A stretch of DNA of 64,000 nt from Asterella californica (taxonomy: Eukaryota; Streptophyta; Marchantiopsida; Marchantiales; Aytoniaceae): the NCBI GenBank assembly GCA_036924285.1, contig JAYKYS010000001.1:6349501-6413500 (forward strand), read 5' to 3'. Under the pieces are notes generated by a model, which saw nothing but the letters and a program-made list of their open reading frames with translations, was not told the origin of the DNA and searched no databases. The first letter of the stretch is position 1. Each line of letters begins with the position of its first letter. The translations under genes and the position numbers were made by a program. Positions 36,979 to 47,716 of the stretch are shown in pieces.

Positions 36979-37876
36979 GTGTCGCAGGATTACTCCTTTT
37001 GCCCATTTAGTATACAAGATATCGTTCCCACAGAGGATTTGCACAAGTAACGCTGCTCTAAGTTCTAAGATCTGTTCAAACACACAAACACACGAGTTTT
37101 GCCTAGAAATCTCGTCTTCTCACAAAACCACGCGTCTTCTAGACATTCCAAAAGGTGCTCTGGACCTAAACAAACGACTACGAACTAAAATATCACACAA
37201 CTATTCACAAAGAAGTTCGGGAAGACGCTCTTCCTGCTTCCAGGTCACTTCTTCCGGTCTTCTCAGTACCGTCTTCCCGAAGTAATTCTCGGCTTTTGGA
37301 GGTTCAACTCTGCTTCTCACACCTCCAGAAGACTGTCCTGCTTCGCAAAAGTCAACTAGTACGGCTGTTACACCTTACTCTCACACTCACATTCCAACGG
37401 GTTAGATTAATCACATGGTGTATGCCTCCTGTAACCTTCCCAGGCTTCTGCCTACGGAAATGATCTTCCTGCAGCACTACAACGGCATTCACCTTCACGG
37501 AAGCTCAATAGAAGTCTCGGAAGCTCACTCGAAGAAGGTAGGAAGATGGGGAAGAAGGGAAAATCCAAACAAGAGAAAAACAAGATGAAAAGGAGAAATT
37601 AAGATTCCGACAGGCTTCTAGTTCGGATCCTGACTAACAAGCCATCCCTGCTTGTAATAGTTTGGGGAGGAAGACAACAAACATGTGTACAGTTGCACCG
37701 TCTTCTACTTGAGGATGTTGTCTTCTGTTGTGGGAAGAAGCCTTCTTTCTTCTTCTCTTCGCTGCTCCGACTACTATGTCTTCTGGGATCTCTTACTCAT
37801 CAGACCGTCCGTACGTAGATCCGAAGTGCTCTACTAGACGAGCCAAGCTGCAATTCCACAACTGCTGGTGAGCACC
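36979..37876. repeat. inverted terminal segment of the G2 5' LTR
   Basis: This ~900-bp segment is the reverse complement of 61702-62620 in the 3' LTR, while everything to its left is collinear between the LTRs. Both breakpoints carry short GGTG/CACC inverted motifs. Which orientation is original cannot be decided here. Confidence 0.85.
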
Positions 37877-37882
37877 ATTTTT

Positions 37883-37899
37883 TACGCCGCTGCCGGAGA
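37883..37899 (+). promoter_or_regulatory. primer-binding site region of G2
   Basis: TACGCCGCTGCCGGAGA after a T run directly downstream of the LTR end. It matches 13 of 17 bases of the GGCGCCGTTGCCGGGGA site typical of plant Tat/Athila gypsy elements (from memory), so it is a decayed form of that site. Confidence 0.55.
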
Positions 37900-38243
37900 T
37901 TTCATCTTAGTAACTTCTGTTCTAAGCTTCCTGGATCTGGGTGCCAAAAGTTAGTTTCATTTCTAACTAACTTCGATTGTAGTTGAATGTGTTGTGGGAC
38001 TCTATCTTGCTAGAAGACAGGAACCGCAACCAGAAGCTGATGAGATACATCAGGGGGAACTGGAAGAAGCCGCTTCCCCGCTTCCAAGAGTTTCTTGAAA
38101 GACTCGATCTTGGAAGACTGCAGTGAGTACAACATGAAGCAGGAGAAGAACACATTCCGAACCTGTGATCGGTTGTTTAGACATTCAGTCTACCGGATCT
38201 AGTATTAGAAGAAGAGGGACATCTCTTCTCAGCACTCTGGTGG

Positions 38244-39989
38244 ATGCCTCCGACCAGAGGAAGAAGCAGAAGACGCACGGGTAAAGATCCTGAGTGGGTA
38301 CATTCATCCCAGCGAACCGCTAGAGCAGCGGATATCCATGAGACACCAAAGGAAAGAAGAAGAGCTCAAGAAGATCCGATCAGTAGAGTTGGAAGAGCCT
38401 TCCATCTCAAGCATAATCTTTGGAGAAGACAGAAACCAACCTGGTGATCACGTGTATAAAGTAGATTTTGGTACTGGTTACTCGGAAGACGGCTTCCCAA
38501 GTGCGGAAGAAGCTTCTCAAGGTAAAGAGAGACTGGAGGAGATCGTTCCAAACGTCTTAGAAGACGACAGCGACAGTAGCTCTGACTCAGAAGACGACCT
38601 TCGTGATTCAGACAGGCCTGGACCTTCGAGAAGACCATCTCCACCACCTGGACCTGAGGGAGGAAGAAGTTGGCAATCGCATCAGCCGGCAGTCGACATG
38701 GATTCCCACATGCGGCAGAAGTACCATCCGTACGACGATGATGCTGACGCGGACGACTTCATCACGATGTTCGAGACCATCTCTCGTTCCAACAAGGAAG
38801 ACTTGGATGCCGATAGACTCCGTGTATTTCCTAGTTTGATCATAGGGAACGGAAGGAAATGGATGAGTAAAATGTTGGATGATGGGTTAGTAATGACCGC
38901 TTGGGCTACTCTGAAGGCAGCTTTTCTGAAGAGGTTCAAAGGAGTGGGCTATGATCGGATGACTCTCATAGAACTTCAAAGACTCGAACGGAAGAAGAAA
39001 GAGACACTGCGGGATTACACCGAGAGGTTTGAAGACCTCCTGGATCACATCCTTCAGAACCAAGGAAGACCCGGTTATTGTGCCCAGCAAGCCGTGGACT
39101 AGTACTTGGGAGGATTGTCTCAGGATATGGAGTTGTACTGCAGAAGAGGAGGAGGTGATGATTTAGTAGAAGTACAGAAGCATGCCGAGCAGTATGAAAT
39201 CTCGAGCATCACTCGGAATATGGCGAAAGACAGAGGGAAGACTTCGAAGAAGTCCGAGAAGTCCAAGAAGTCTTCTAGGAAGTCCAAGAAGAGGTCCAAG
39301 TCCACTGAAACTGATAACAGTGATTCGAAAGCATCCTCTACTTTTGAAGAGTCTACTGTCAAAAGTTCAGAATCCGAATCTGAACAAGAGAAGAAGACAC
39401 GGAAGAAGAAGAAGGAGAAGACACGAGCAAGGGAGGAAGTTGTGCAGAAGATGCCTCAAACTCAGATCATTTAGTCTGCGCCGGATCTCCGGATCGGTGA
39501 AGTGCTGAAGCAGTTTATCGATTTGAAAGTTCATCTTCTGAACCAGAAGGACAAGCGGAAGCAACCTACGGCTTCCCGACCAAACCTTTGGGTGCAACCT
39601 TTGTAACTCTTCCAGACACACCAGAGATCAGTGTACGCATGACCAAGCTGTCAATTGGGCCGGTTGGGAAGAAGACGATGAGGGATATCTACACAATCCT
39701 AGTGGGGAAACCTGCTATAGGATCGAGACGATACAACCTTTCACTCCTACTCCTCCCGCCCAATATAATAGTTATGTACCTAGGGATAGAGCTAGTAATG
39801 TACAGACCAGGACGCCCTAGCAACCTTCTTCATCACAACGACCTCTAAACCCTCTTCCTGGAGCGTGCAATAATTGTGGAGAGACAGACACTGGTGGTCC
39901 ACCTGTCCTCATCCGAGAAGACAGATTGGGCAACTGCCCTTGTGTGAGAACTGTAAGGAAGCAGGTCATTTCACAGGAAATTGTCCTTA
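38244..39989 (+). pseudogene. G2 gag
   Basis: The main frame runs from the ATG at 38338 (a start at 38244 in another frame is possible) to a TAG at 39100, and continues in the same frame to 39474. It encodes an acidic N-terminus, a retrotransposon Gag core (about residues 130-255, with 'WATLKAAFLKRF' and 'LRDYTERFEDLL'), and a Lys/Ser-rich basic stretch at 39220-39470. Two degenerate zinc knuckles (CNNCGET..., CENCKEAGHFTGNC) lie in shifted frames at about 39876-39989. Gag would assemble particles and bind RNA. Several stops and indels inactivate it. Confidence 0.8.
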
Positions 39990-40008
39990 GACCTTACGCC
40001 CACGGCAA

Positions 40009-40677
40009 ATGGTTAGATTTGCAGAGACCACGCCTCCTGCAGAAGCTGCATCAGCTTCTAAACTCGAGTTAGCAGTGGTACAGCACATCACGGTAGAAGA
40101 AGAAGATCCTGGGGATTGTACGGATTGTCTCCATATCGAGGAAGATGAACCAGACCTCGGGAAGCGTGAAGGAAAGGAACCTCAGCTGCAGAAGACGACT
40201 GCAGCTCAGAAGACGAAGTCACTTGAGGCAACTTCTTCTTTCACTTTGGCGGATGGCACTGTTTGGAGCCCTTGCCTGGATTCAGACAGCTGGCCTCCAG
40301 AAGAGGTCCTGGATGAAGCGGTGTTCAAAGTAAGTACCAGAAGCAAAGGGAAGTCAGAATCCCGTCAGAAGGAGATCAAGAAGAAGAAGCAGCGAAAGGA
40401 GAGGTCATCTTTCCCTGAGCAGCCTTCTTCTCCTACTTACGACCGAGAAGATCCGAAGTACTTTGCTCCTGGCATTAGACAAGAAGTTGAAGCGATCATG
40501 CAAGAAGAGTTGGAGAAGCGACGGAAGATAGTACAGCAGCTTCCTACACCGACTACGGCAGCCTCTGTCTCACGGGAACAACCCCCAGTCGAGGGAAGAC
40601 ACCATTTTGGTCTTCCACCCAAGGAAGCAGCTACTACATCTTCTCTGTTGGAAACACCAGTCACTCTTCTAAAGTGA
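40009..40677 (+). pseudogene. G2 gag-pro linker
   Basis: Open frame of 222 codons between the zinc knuckles and the protease. Low-complexity Glu/Lys/Pro/Ser sequence with no enzyme motif. It is probably the Gag C-terminus or a spacer within the polyprotein. Confidence 0.5.
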
Positions 40678-40740
40678 TCCCCTTACGACTTCTTGTGAAA
40701 CTTGTAGAACCAGAAGGCGGATGTAACCTTCCAACAGCTG

Positions 40741-42885
40741 TTGGATGACAACGTTGGTTATAGGAAGCTATTACAATCCGTGCTTCGAGGATCGAGGAAG
40801 AGGAGGACAGCTAAACTTCCCAAGAGCACCCCGATCCTAAGGATAGAGCATGAGGACTTGGGAGCCCCAGAACTTGATATGGAGATCCATGGTTGTCTTC
40901 TGAAGAAGGTACCCATTGATTCTGGCTCCGGAGTTAACATCATGACTGAAGAAACGGCGCATGCCCTAGGCTTCACTGAGTTCCAACCTACTCCGAGAAT
41001 CCTCAGAATGGCGGACCAAACCAGAAGACGACCTTTGGGGCAACTGAAAGATGTCTTGACGGTAATTGGGGGAGTATCTTTTTACCTCACTTACATCATT
41101 TTGCGACCTGTAGCTAGGGTTGGATATCAGGTGTTGATAGGAAGACCATGGCTGTATGCTGCAAATGTAAATACCGATTGGAGAAGACATCGTTTGAGAT
41201 TTCCCAATCCTACACCCAAGCCCGGTGAGAAGACCAAGGTCTCGTTTCCTTGGATCAAGATCGGACACCAAGGTGAAACACCTTCTACGACAGAGGGGTA
41301 TACTTCAGAAGACTCAGCTGTGTCTTCTGACAATGATGAGCGATATAATGAATTTGTGGTGAATAACTTGTGTACTATAGAAGTACCGGAGATAGCAGAG
41401 GAAGTGATCTGTGGGTACATTGAGTGCTACGAAGTTGCGGAAGAAGAGCTTCCAGAAGACGAAAGTATCATCTTCCCTTCGAAAGATCAGCCAGTTGATC
41501 TTCCAGAAGACAAAAATACCGTCTTCTCTTCGGAAGATCCGATAGTTGGTCTTCCAGAAGACGAATCTGAACCGGAAGAAGCTCCCAAACCGGAATACTT
41601 TGGTGCTAGTGAATACAGTCACACTGAAGGAATGGTAAACCCGGACGATCTTCAAGAAATGGAGGTTGCTCCTGGGAAGAAGCTCAAGCTTTCCAAGGTA
41701 ATCGAGGGCCAACAGTTGGAAGACTTTCGAGAACTTCTGACGGAGTTCCAGGATGTCTTCGCATGGACCATAGAAGACATGAAGGGCATACCTCGAGAGT
41801 TGGGAGAGCATCGCATCGACTTGCTGGAGGGCGTTGTTCCTGCACGGCAGAGGCAGTATCGGCTCAATCCCAAGTACTCGCTTCTAGTGAAGGATCAGAT
41901 CGACCAATACCTAAAGGCGGGAGTCATCTTCCCAGTGCTTAGTAGTGAGTGGGTAGCTCCTATCGTCATCGTGCCGAAGAAGCAGACAGGGAAGATCCGA
42001 GTGTGTCAAGACTTCCGGAAGCTGAACTTGGCCACGAAAAAGGATCACCATCCTTTACCATTCACTGATTCTGTGTTAGACCAGGTAGCAGGACATGAGT
42101 TCTACAGCTTCCTGGATGGGTATTCTGGGTACAACCAAGTTTCAATCAGAGAAGAAGACAAGTCGAAAATCACTTTCACGACTGATTGGGGCACGTACGC
42201 GTACAATCAAATGCCATTTGGTTTGTGCAACGCGCCCGCCACATTCCAGAGATTGATGATTACAATCTTCAAGGAGTATCTTCGCACTTTTATGGAGATA
42301 TTCTTGGATGATTTCTGTGTGTTTGGATCGAAAGAAGATCACCTGATATTTCTAAGGAAGTGTTTTCTGAAGTGTAGAGAACATCGTTTGGCTCTTCACC
42401 TTGAGAAGTGCTTCTTTGGTATGTCAGAGGGAATTTTGCTAGGACATAGGATTTCTGGAAGAGGCATAGAGGTCGACTGTGCTAAAGTGGAAGTCATCAT
42501 GAAACTCCACCCACCTGCTAACTTGACTCAGTTGAGAAGCTTCCTAGGCAACGTAGGATACTACAGGAGGTTTATTGACAGATACGCAGAGGTAGCAGGA
42601 AGACTCACCAAGTTGCTGAAGAAGGACGAACCATACATTTGGTCTTCTGAGCAGCAAGAAGCATTCGAAGAAATGAAGAGGCTTTTGTCGGAATTCCCTG
42701 TCCTAAGGCCACCTGCTTGGGAAAGAGTCTTCCATATTTATGTGGATGTTTCTGTCTTTGCCATAGGGGTGGTGTTGAGTCAGAAAGATGAGAAGAAGAA
42801 GGATTATCCCATCTACTATGGGGAAGACAACTCAGTGATGCAGAGAAGAAGTACTCTACAACTGAAAGAGAGTGTCTCGGCATGA
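40741..42885 (+). pseudogene. G2 protease and reverse transcriptase
   Basis: Open frame of 714 codons, the longest kept part of G2. The retroviral-type aspartic protease has active-site Asp-Ser-Gly at residue about 60 (PIDSGSG) and a 'LIGRPWL' strand at about 138-144. A Glu/Asp/Pro-rich linker (about 190-300) precedes the reverse transcriptase, with 'VPKKQTGKIRVCQDFRKLN', 'MPFGLCNAPATFQ' and the catalytic FLDD at residues about 521-524 in place of the commoner Y/F-x-DD. The start of RNase H follows ('FHIYVDVSVFAIGVVLSQ'). A frameshift near 42870 separates it from the rest of RNase H. It would copy element RNA into cDNA. Confidence 0.85.
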
Positions 42886-43217
42886 TTTACTCCTGTCGAA
42901 AGTTTAGGCACTATCTTCTAGCCAACCCGTTTGTCTTCTATGTGGATCATTTTTCTTTGAAACATCTTGTGAAGAAAGCGGATTTGTCTGGTAGGATAGC
43001 TAGGTGGATTCTTCTACTCCAGGAATTTACTTACACAGTTGAGTACAGGCCTGGAAGACAGCATGTTAATGCTGACTACCTATCCAGATTGGAGACGGAA
43101 CGACGAGAAGATGAAGTGGAAGACGAGTTCCCTGAGGAGAAGCTGTTTTCAGTTTTCGCAGAGACACTTTCATCTGAGGGGGGGAGGTACCGCCTGCTTC
43201 CCAGAAGACGAGACTAG
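42882..43217 (+). pseudogene. G2 RNase H, C-terminal part
   Basis: Continues the gypsy RNase H in the next frame: 'FVFYVDHFSLKHLV' (third catalytic Asp region) and 'PGRQHVNADYLSR' (end of the RNase H fold). It degrades the RNA strand of the RNA-DNA hybrid during cDNA synthesis. Frameshifted relative to the reverse transcriptase. Confidence 0.8.
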
Positions 43218-43940
43218 ATCCTCTGATCATGTCTTTGCGACTCCCACAGAAGAGTCGATCTTCAAGGACTTGAGGAAGTTCTTGGAAGACCAACAGTATC
43301 CCGAGGGATTGGATGCGGAGCAGAAGGCTGTCTTCTTACACAAGGCGGGTCCCTATGCCATCTTCCAAGGTATCTCGTTCAAGAAGGGACATGACGAGAA
43401 GCTAAGGAGATGTCTTGAGCCTTCAGAGATTAAGCCAGTGATCACGGGTCTTCACTACGAGGATGCTGGGGGTCACTACGGGCTGAAGACCACAGTGAAG
43501 AAGATGTTGGAGGCCGGTTACTGGTGGCCGACCATGTATAGAGACACTTTTGAGGAGATCAGGAAATGTGATGCGTGCCATAGGGTGGGAAGACCAACAG
43601 CTACTACTAGGTGACCTCTTACTCCCATTCTTCCGCTTGCTCCTTTTGAAAAGTGAGGAATCGACTTTGTAGGGCCTATCGCCTCGGTGGCTAGAAGAAC
43701 ACGAGCTCGGTATATTCTGATAGCTACCGACTATGCTATCAAAATGATGGAAGACGAAGCCACAAGGAAGAACGATGTCGCAGTGGTAGCCAGGTTCCTT
43801 TGACACAACATCATCACTCGATATGGATGTCCGTTGAAATTGGTATCAGATAGAGGTACTCATTTCTTAAATGAGACTATTTCGCTCCTGACCCAATACT
43901 TCAGGATAAAGCATCGGAAGACGACGCCGTACAACCCCCC
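43218..43940 (+). pseudogene. G2 integrase, N-terminal part (interrupted)
   Basis: The H2C2 zinc-binding region ('GGHYGLKTTVKKMLEAGYWWP ... CDACHRVG', split here by the cited gap) ends in a TGA near 43612. The catalytic core follows with stops: 'GIDFVGPI', 'LVSDRGTHF'. It breaks off at 'TTPYNPP', just before the catalytic Glu, where the nested insertion begins at about 43941. Confidence 0.85.
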
Positions 43941-44162
43941 CAGCAGCAAAATATCCGACGGTAATGCTTGCTGGTATCCTCTAACAACTGATATGGGTAA
44001 CAACTCAGGATATCTCTGCACCAAACGTGTCACATATCACAATGAGATGCGTCTCGCAATCTCATCTCTCTCCACATACAAGTATCGCTGTACTTGTATA
44101 CCTGCATGCAATACCGCAGCCAAACTTGTGTTGATCCCTCCAAACAACTCCAGCACACATAC
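43941..44162 (-). pseudogene. DNA cytosine-5 methyltransferase-like domain fragment of G4
   Basis: Read on the minus strand from about 44162: VCVLELFGGIN at 44162-44130 resembles motif I (S-adenosylmethionine binding, F-x-G-x-G) of C5 DNA methyltransferases. 'QRYLYVERDEIARR' resembles motif II with its acidic cofactor-binding residue. After a frameshift near 44040, 'YPELLPISVVRGYQ' and 'LPSDILLLGG' continue the fold. The fragment ends before the catalytic Pro-Cys motif IV. Such domains are known in some plant and algal gypsy elements, where they are placed between protease and RT. Catalytic function cannot survive in this fragment. The call rests on motifs read by eye. Confidence 0.7.
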
Positions 44163-44570
44163 ACCTTCCTCTGGATACTGCCACACAATGAGAGTCGTAT
44201 CTAACGGTGATAAGGTCACAGGGCCAGTAGCAGGAACAACCCTTTGTTCCTCTACTGGTGATACAAAGACTTCACTCCAAGCCTGCTGCACCAACTGATC
44301 AGCATACTGCTGCAACTCCCCACTCGAACTCTAGAGTGGAACATCCAAGGCAGATGGTACTAACGTAGACATGCTAGGCATGTCCTCCACCTCTTCAAAG
44401 ATTGGAGTATCCTCCGCATGGACATTGTCTTCCAACAACTCTCTCGTCCAAGTGATGACCGAATTGAACTCTGCAACGGATGCCATCGTCCCTGGTGTAG
44501 GCTCCGTCGTCTCTGGTGTAAGCTCTGTCGTCCCAACTCTAGCACTGAATCGCACTGATAAGCGGCTCAC
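44163..44570 (-). pseudogene. G4 spacer between protease and methyltransferase-like domain
   Basis: Minus-strand frames of 79 and 92 codons, rich in Thr, Glu, Pro and Val, with no recognisable enzyme motif ahead of the methyltransferase-like motif. A TAG near 44332 separates the two frames. Probably a linker in the polyprotein. Confidence 0.55.
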
Positions 44571-45249
44571 TCGTCCCTCACCGGACTGCCAACCTGATCT
44601 GTAAGATGCTGTCTCCGTCCATAGTCGATCACGAACCCCATAGGATACAACACAACACCTCCAACCAATACATCATAAGACTCTGCGGCTGTAACGATCA
44701 CCTTGGCCCTCACCATAGAGCCATCTGTGGGGTGATCTGACCAAACTCTCACCGTCAACATCTCACGTGTCATGTGTAGAGCCGTACCTCCTGATCCCTT
44801 AGAGATGTCTGCAACTGGAATGGACATCTCTCCACCTCGGACTTCTTTAGACCCAAACCAATACACGCCGTCTTTCCCAACATCAACGGTTGGGCTCCAG
44901 AGTCTAACAAGACCTTCTGGGGTCGATACACTTTCCCTGAGGGTGCCACCAAACAGAAGATACAACTTCTGTTGTCCAACAACACCACACCTGGTGTCAA
45001 ACCAGCACGGTCAATCGCCGGCCTAGCTGGTAACTCATCTAACCTAGCAGCCATCGCTTGCCAAGTACTACTGGTAGCTGTCCTGATTCTCGACTCCATG
45101 GACACGTCTACCGCCTCTCGTTGAACTACTTCAGCACTAGAGGTAACTACAGCCTCGCTCTCACTGAGCGTGACCACCAACTGGAACACTGGAGCCAAGT
45201 TGACTCCCAATGCCCTCATATCCGTGGCTGAGAATAGTGGAGCTCGCAA
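44571..45249 (-). pseudogene. G4 retroviral-type aspartic protease
   Basis: Minus-strand frame with 'VLLDSGAQPLMLGKTA': the active-site Asp-Ser-Gly-Ala of retrotransposon proteases, followed by the hydrophobic strand. After a frameshift near 44790, 'AAESYDVLVGGVVLYPMGF' resembles the 'YDVLLG' strand of the same fold. It would cut the Gag-Pol polyprotein. The frameshift disables it. Confidence 0.75.
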
Positions 45250-46267
45250 AGCTGCTGTAGCCGCCCCAACATCGGGTTCGACGTCGCATCCACAGACGTC
45301 GAAAGTGGACTCACATCACACCCACTCCTGGATGTCGATGTCTCTAACTCTACTGCACCATCGGTTGGCCGTTTATGAACCATAGATGTGATCCTCAACG
45401 CCTCCGATAACGTGAACGACTGGGGAGGCTTGGTCTGTCTACCAGCCTCTCCGCGTTGTGGATCCAACTCCACTGACGCACCTCGTGGCTCAAAGGCACG
45501 TATTGCACCACTAGTCACTGCCGCAAATGTCTCAATCTGCGTCACACCAGCCATGAAGTCGAAGTCACCTCCTTCTCCTCCATAAGACGTGGAAGCCTCT
45601 GTTCCACCTGATCTCTGTTGAGCCATAGCCATACTAGCTATCTTCTGCTCCAACTGCTCAATCCGAGCAGCTATATCTGCTTCTGACGTCGTAGCAGACG
45701 GTGGACTTGACTGGTCCTCTCTTAGGTGTTGGATCTCTACCTCCAGCTCGACCACCACGGTCTCCTTGAGCTCCTCCGCCTCGTCCACGATCAGCCTTCT
45801 CTTGCCGCAACTCGGGATGGAGATCAAAACAACGGTCACTAGTGTGACCAGGTCGTCCGCAATGCTCACATTGCCTAGGTACTGCTTGAGACGTCTCATA
45901 ACCTCTCCTCTGTGGACAGTCCTTCTGCTGATGAGGACCATCACACGTCCAGCAAGGACTCGTTTGCTGCTGGCTAGAGAAGGACGGCATGGGCTTCTGT
46001 CCACCAGATCCTCCAACACCTCCTTGAGATCGTGACTGCTCTGCACGATCCTTACCACCACCACCACCACCACGCTGTTGCGTAGCCTGTGATCCTCGAG
46101 AAGAGGTGGTCGCTCCATGTGGTGTCTCCTTGTCGAACCCGGCAACCACCACCCTCTCCTCCACCATGTTGAGCTCAATCCGCTCAGCTAGACCAAAGAC
46201 AACCGCCAACGTCGGAGCGGTATCTCTAAGGAGAGTAGCATTTCTAACTCTCATACGCAGCTCCCGG
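45250..46267 (-). pseudogene. G4 gag, C-terminal part
   Basis: Continues the gag interrupted by G1. A helical region ('NATLLRDTAPTLAVVFGLAE') leads to a Gly/Ser/Gln-rich stretch and two zinc knuckles at about 45880-45985 (CWTCDGPHQQKDC and CEHCGRPGHTSDRC). A second frame then holds a coiled coil ('ADIAARIEQLEQKIASM'). The gag frame reads directly through into 54974 and beyond if G1 and one copy of CCGG are removed. Confidence 0.8.
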
Positions 46268-47640
46268 TGTCGCGCCATTTGACGGCTACATGCTTGACTT
46301 CTACTCCGACGCTTAGGTTTGGTAGTTCTAGAAGTTAGCTCATATTACTTCTAGTCCTTTATGTATATGTTTGACACCTTTGCATATGGTGTTAACACTA
46401 TTTTGAGTCCTAGCAGGCTGATAGTATGTTAGTTGTCTTGTTCAAGCATTTGTGCGCTTGTGCAAGTGACTTCTTACTTGTCTATGACGTTCAATGTACA
46501 TAACTTAGGGTTTCCATGCTGATAGGGGTTTGAGCTCATGGGTTGTACCTACTTGTCGCCCATGCACGCTTTCTAGCTGATTTAAGTTATTTTTCGGGGC
46601 TACGTGTCGTTTTAGGTAGTTTAAGTATTACGCTGGCACTCTAGGGGGCTTGACGTGGTAGCCTATGAGTGTAGATAAGTTACCAGGTAGTTTAAGGCAC
46701 AAAAGGACAGTCAAGTGGAGCTATGAACTCCCATTGGTCCATTTTTGTCTTTTGTAAAACTCTAAGTTTAGAAACAGAGCTCTAGAGGAGAGTTCGAGTA
46801 TTTGGTGAGGGATCTTCGAAATCTGAGAACACAGGAAGAGAGAGCTCGTCGTGCCAAGCACTGTCAGTGAAATTTTTGCTCGATTTGGATCAATAAACAA
46901 GGAGTTATGCCCAATTGAAGTTCGGATTGTGTCAAAACTGCATCACTTTTGTTGATTTTGGGGTTTTCGGTGCCAATTGCAGCAGAATTGAGGAAATCAC
47001 TTCAAAACTTCGTGGTTGCGTTCACTGTCAGGAGGGCTACGACTGTCCAAAAAGTTTTGAATCATTTGAGTAATTGAGTAATTCAGGGCGGCCGCTGAAG
47101 CAGAGGGGGTCTGAAAAGCTCTTAATCTAGAGCAGCGACTTTAGAGAAGGAGATCTGGAGTTCTACAAACATTCAGGAGTCCCAACTTCACAGGGATGTT
47201 CAGCATCCTGTAGACTTCAAATACTGTGAGAAGATTTGAAATTCATCGAGCCAATTCTCTGTTCTATGTCTGAATAGCTATCTAGGTACCAGAAATTGCC
47301 ATAATTCTCTTATTCAGAACTTTTCTGTTCATATCTCCGTGTCAGAATTTGATCTCAGGTTGAAACTTCGTCTGTGAGTTCAGTAGTACCTCATTTGCAT
47401 GTAGGGGAAGTTTAGAGGTCTAAACCTTCATAGTTTTCCTCTCTTTGAGTGTCAAAGTTCACCGCTTAAGCCTATTACTACCAGTGAGACCTAAATTTCG
47501 CTTTTTGAGCATATCAGAGGATCCTACACTCCTGTGTGAGTGTTTATAGCTCCTGTTGTGACCTGAAAGCCAACCTCTTGAGTAAACAACCACAGCCAGA
47601 AGCCCGGCGCTTTCCTAGGTAGACGGATCACACTCCGACA
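46268..47640 (+). repeat. 5' LTR of G1
   Basis: 1373 bp, TGTCGCGCC at the left end and CACTCCGACA at the right. Same length as the 3' LTR, and no difference seen where the two were compared, which indicates recent insertion. Confidence 0.95.
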
Positions 47641-47651
47641 TACTCTCTTTT

Positions 47652-47669
47652 TGGTGAACTCGACGTGAA
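47652..47669 (+). promoter_or_regulatory. primer-binding site region of G1
   Basis: TGGTGAACTCGACGTGAA, 11 nt after the 5' LTR. Identical to the site downstream of the G3 5' LTR, which suggests both elements use the same tRNA primer. The tRNA is not identified. Confidence 0.7.
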
Positions 47670-47716
47670 ACACCTAGGGTGGGAGTTTTCTTGAGAGTGT
47701 TACAGGATCAGATATC

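Larger units (their letters stand above)
32157..37877 (+). repeat. 5' LTR of G2 (5.7 kb)
   Basis: Begins TGTGGTGCCCAC and ends GTGAGCACCA, near-inverted termini. It is collinear with 57095-61701, while its last part (36979-37876) is inverted relative to the 3' LTR. It carries a GAAGAC-rich block at about 32325-32420 that the 3' LTR lacks, and a long decayed reading frame at 34144-36375. Confidence 0.85.
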
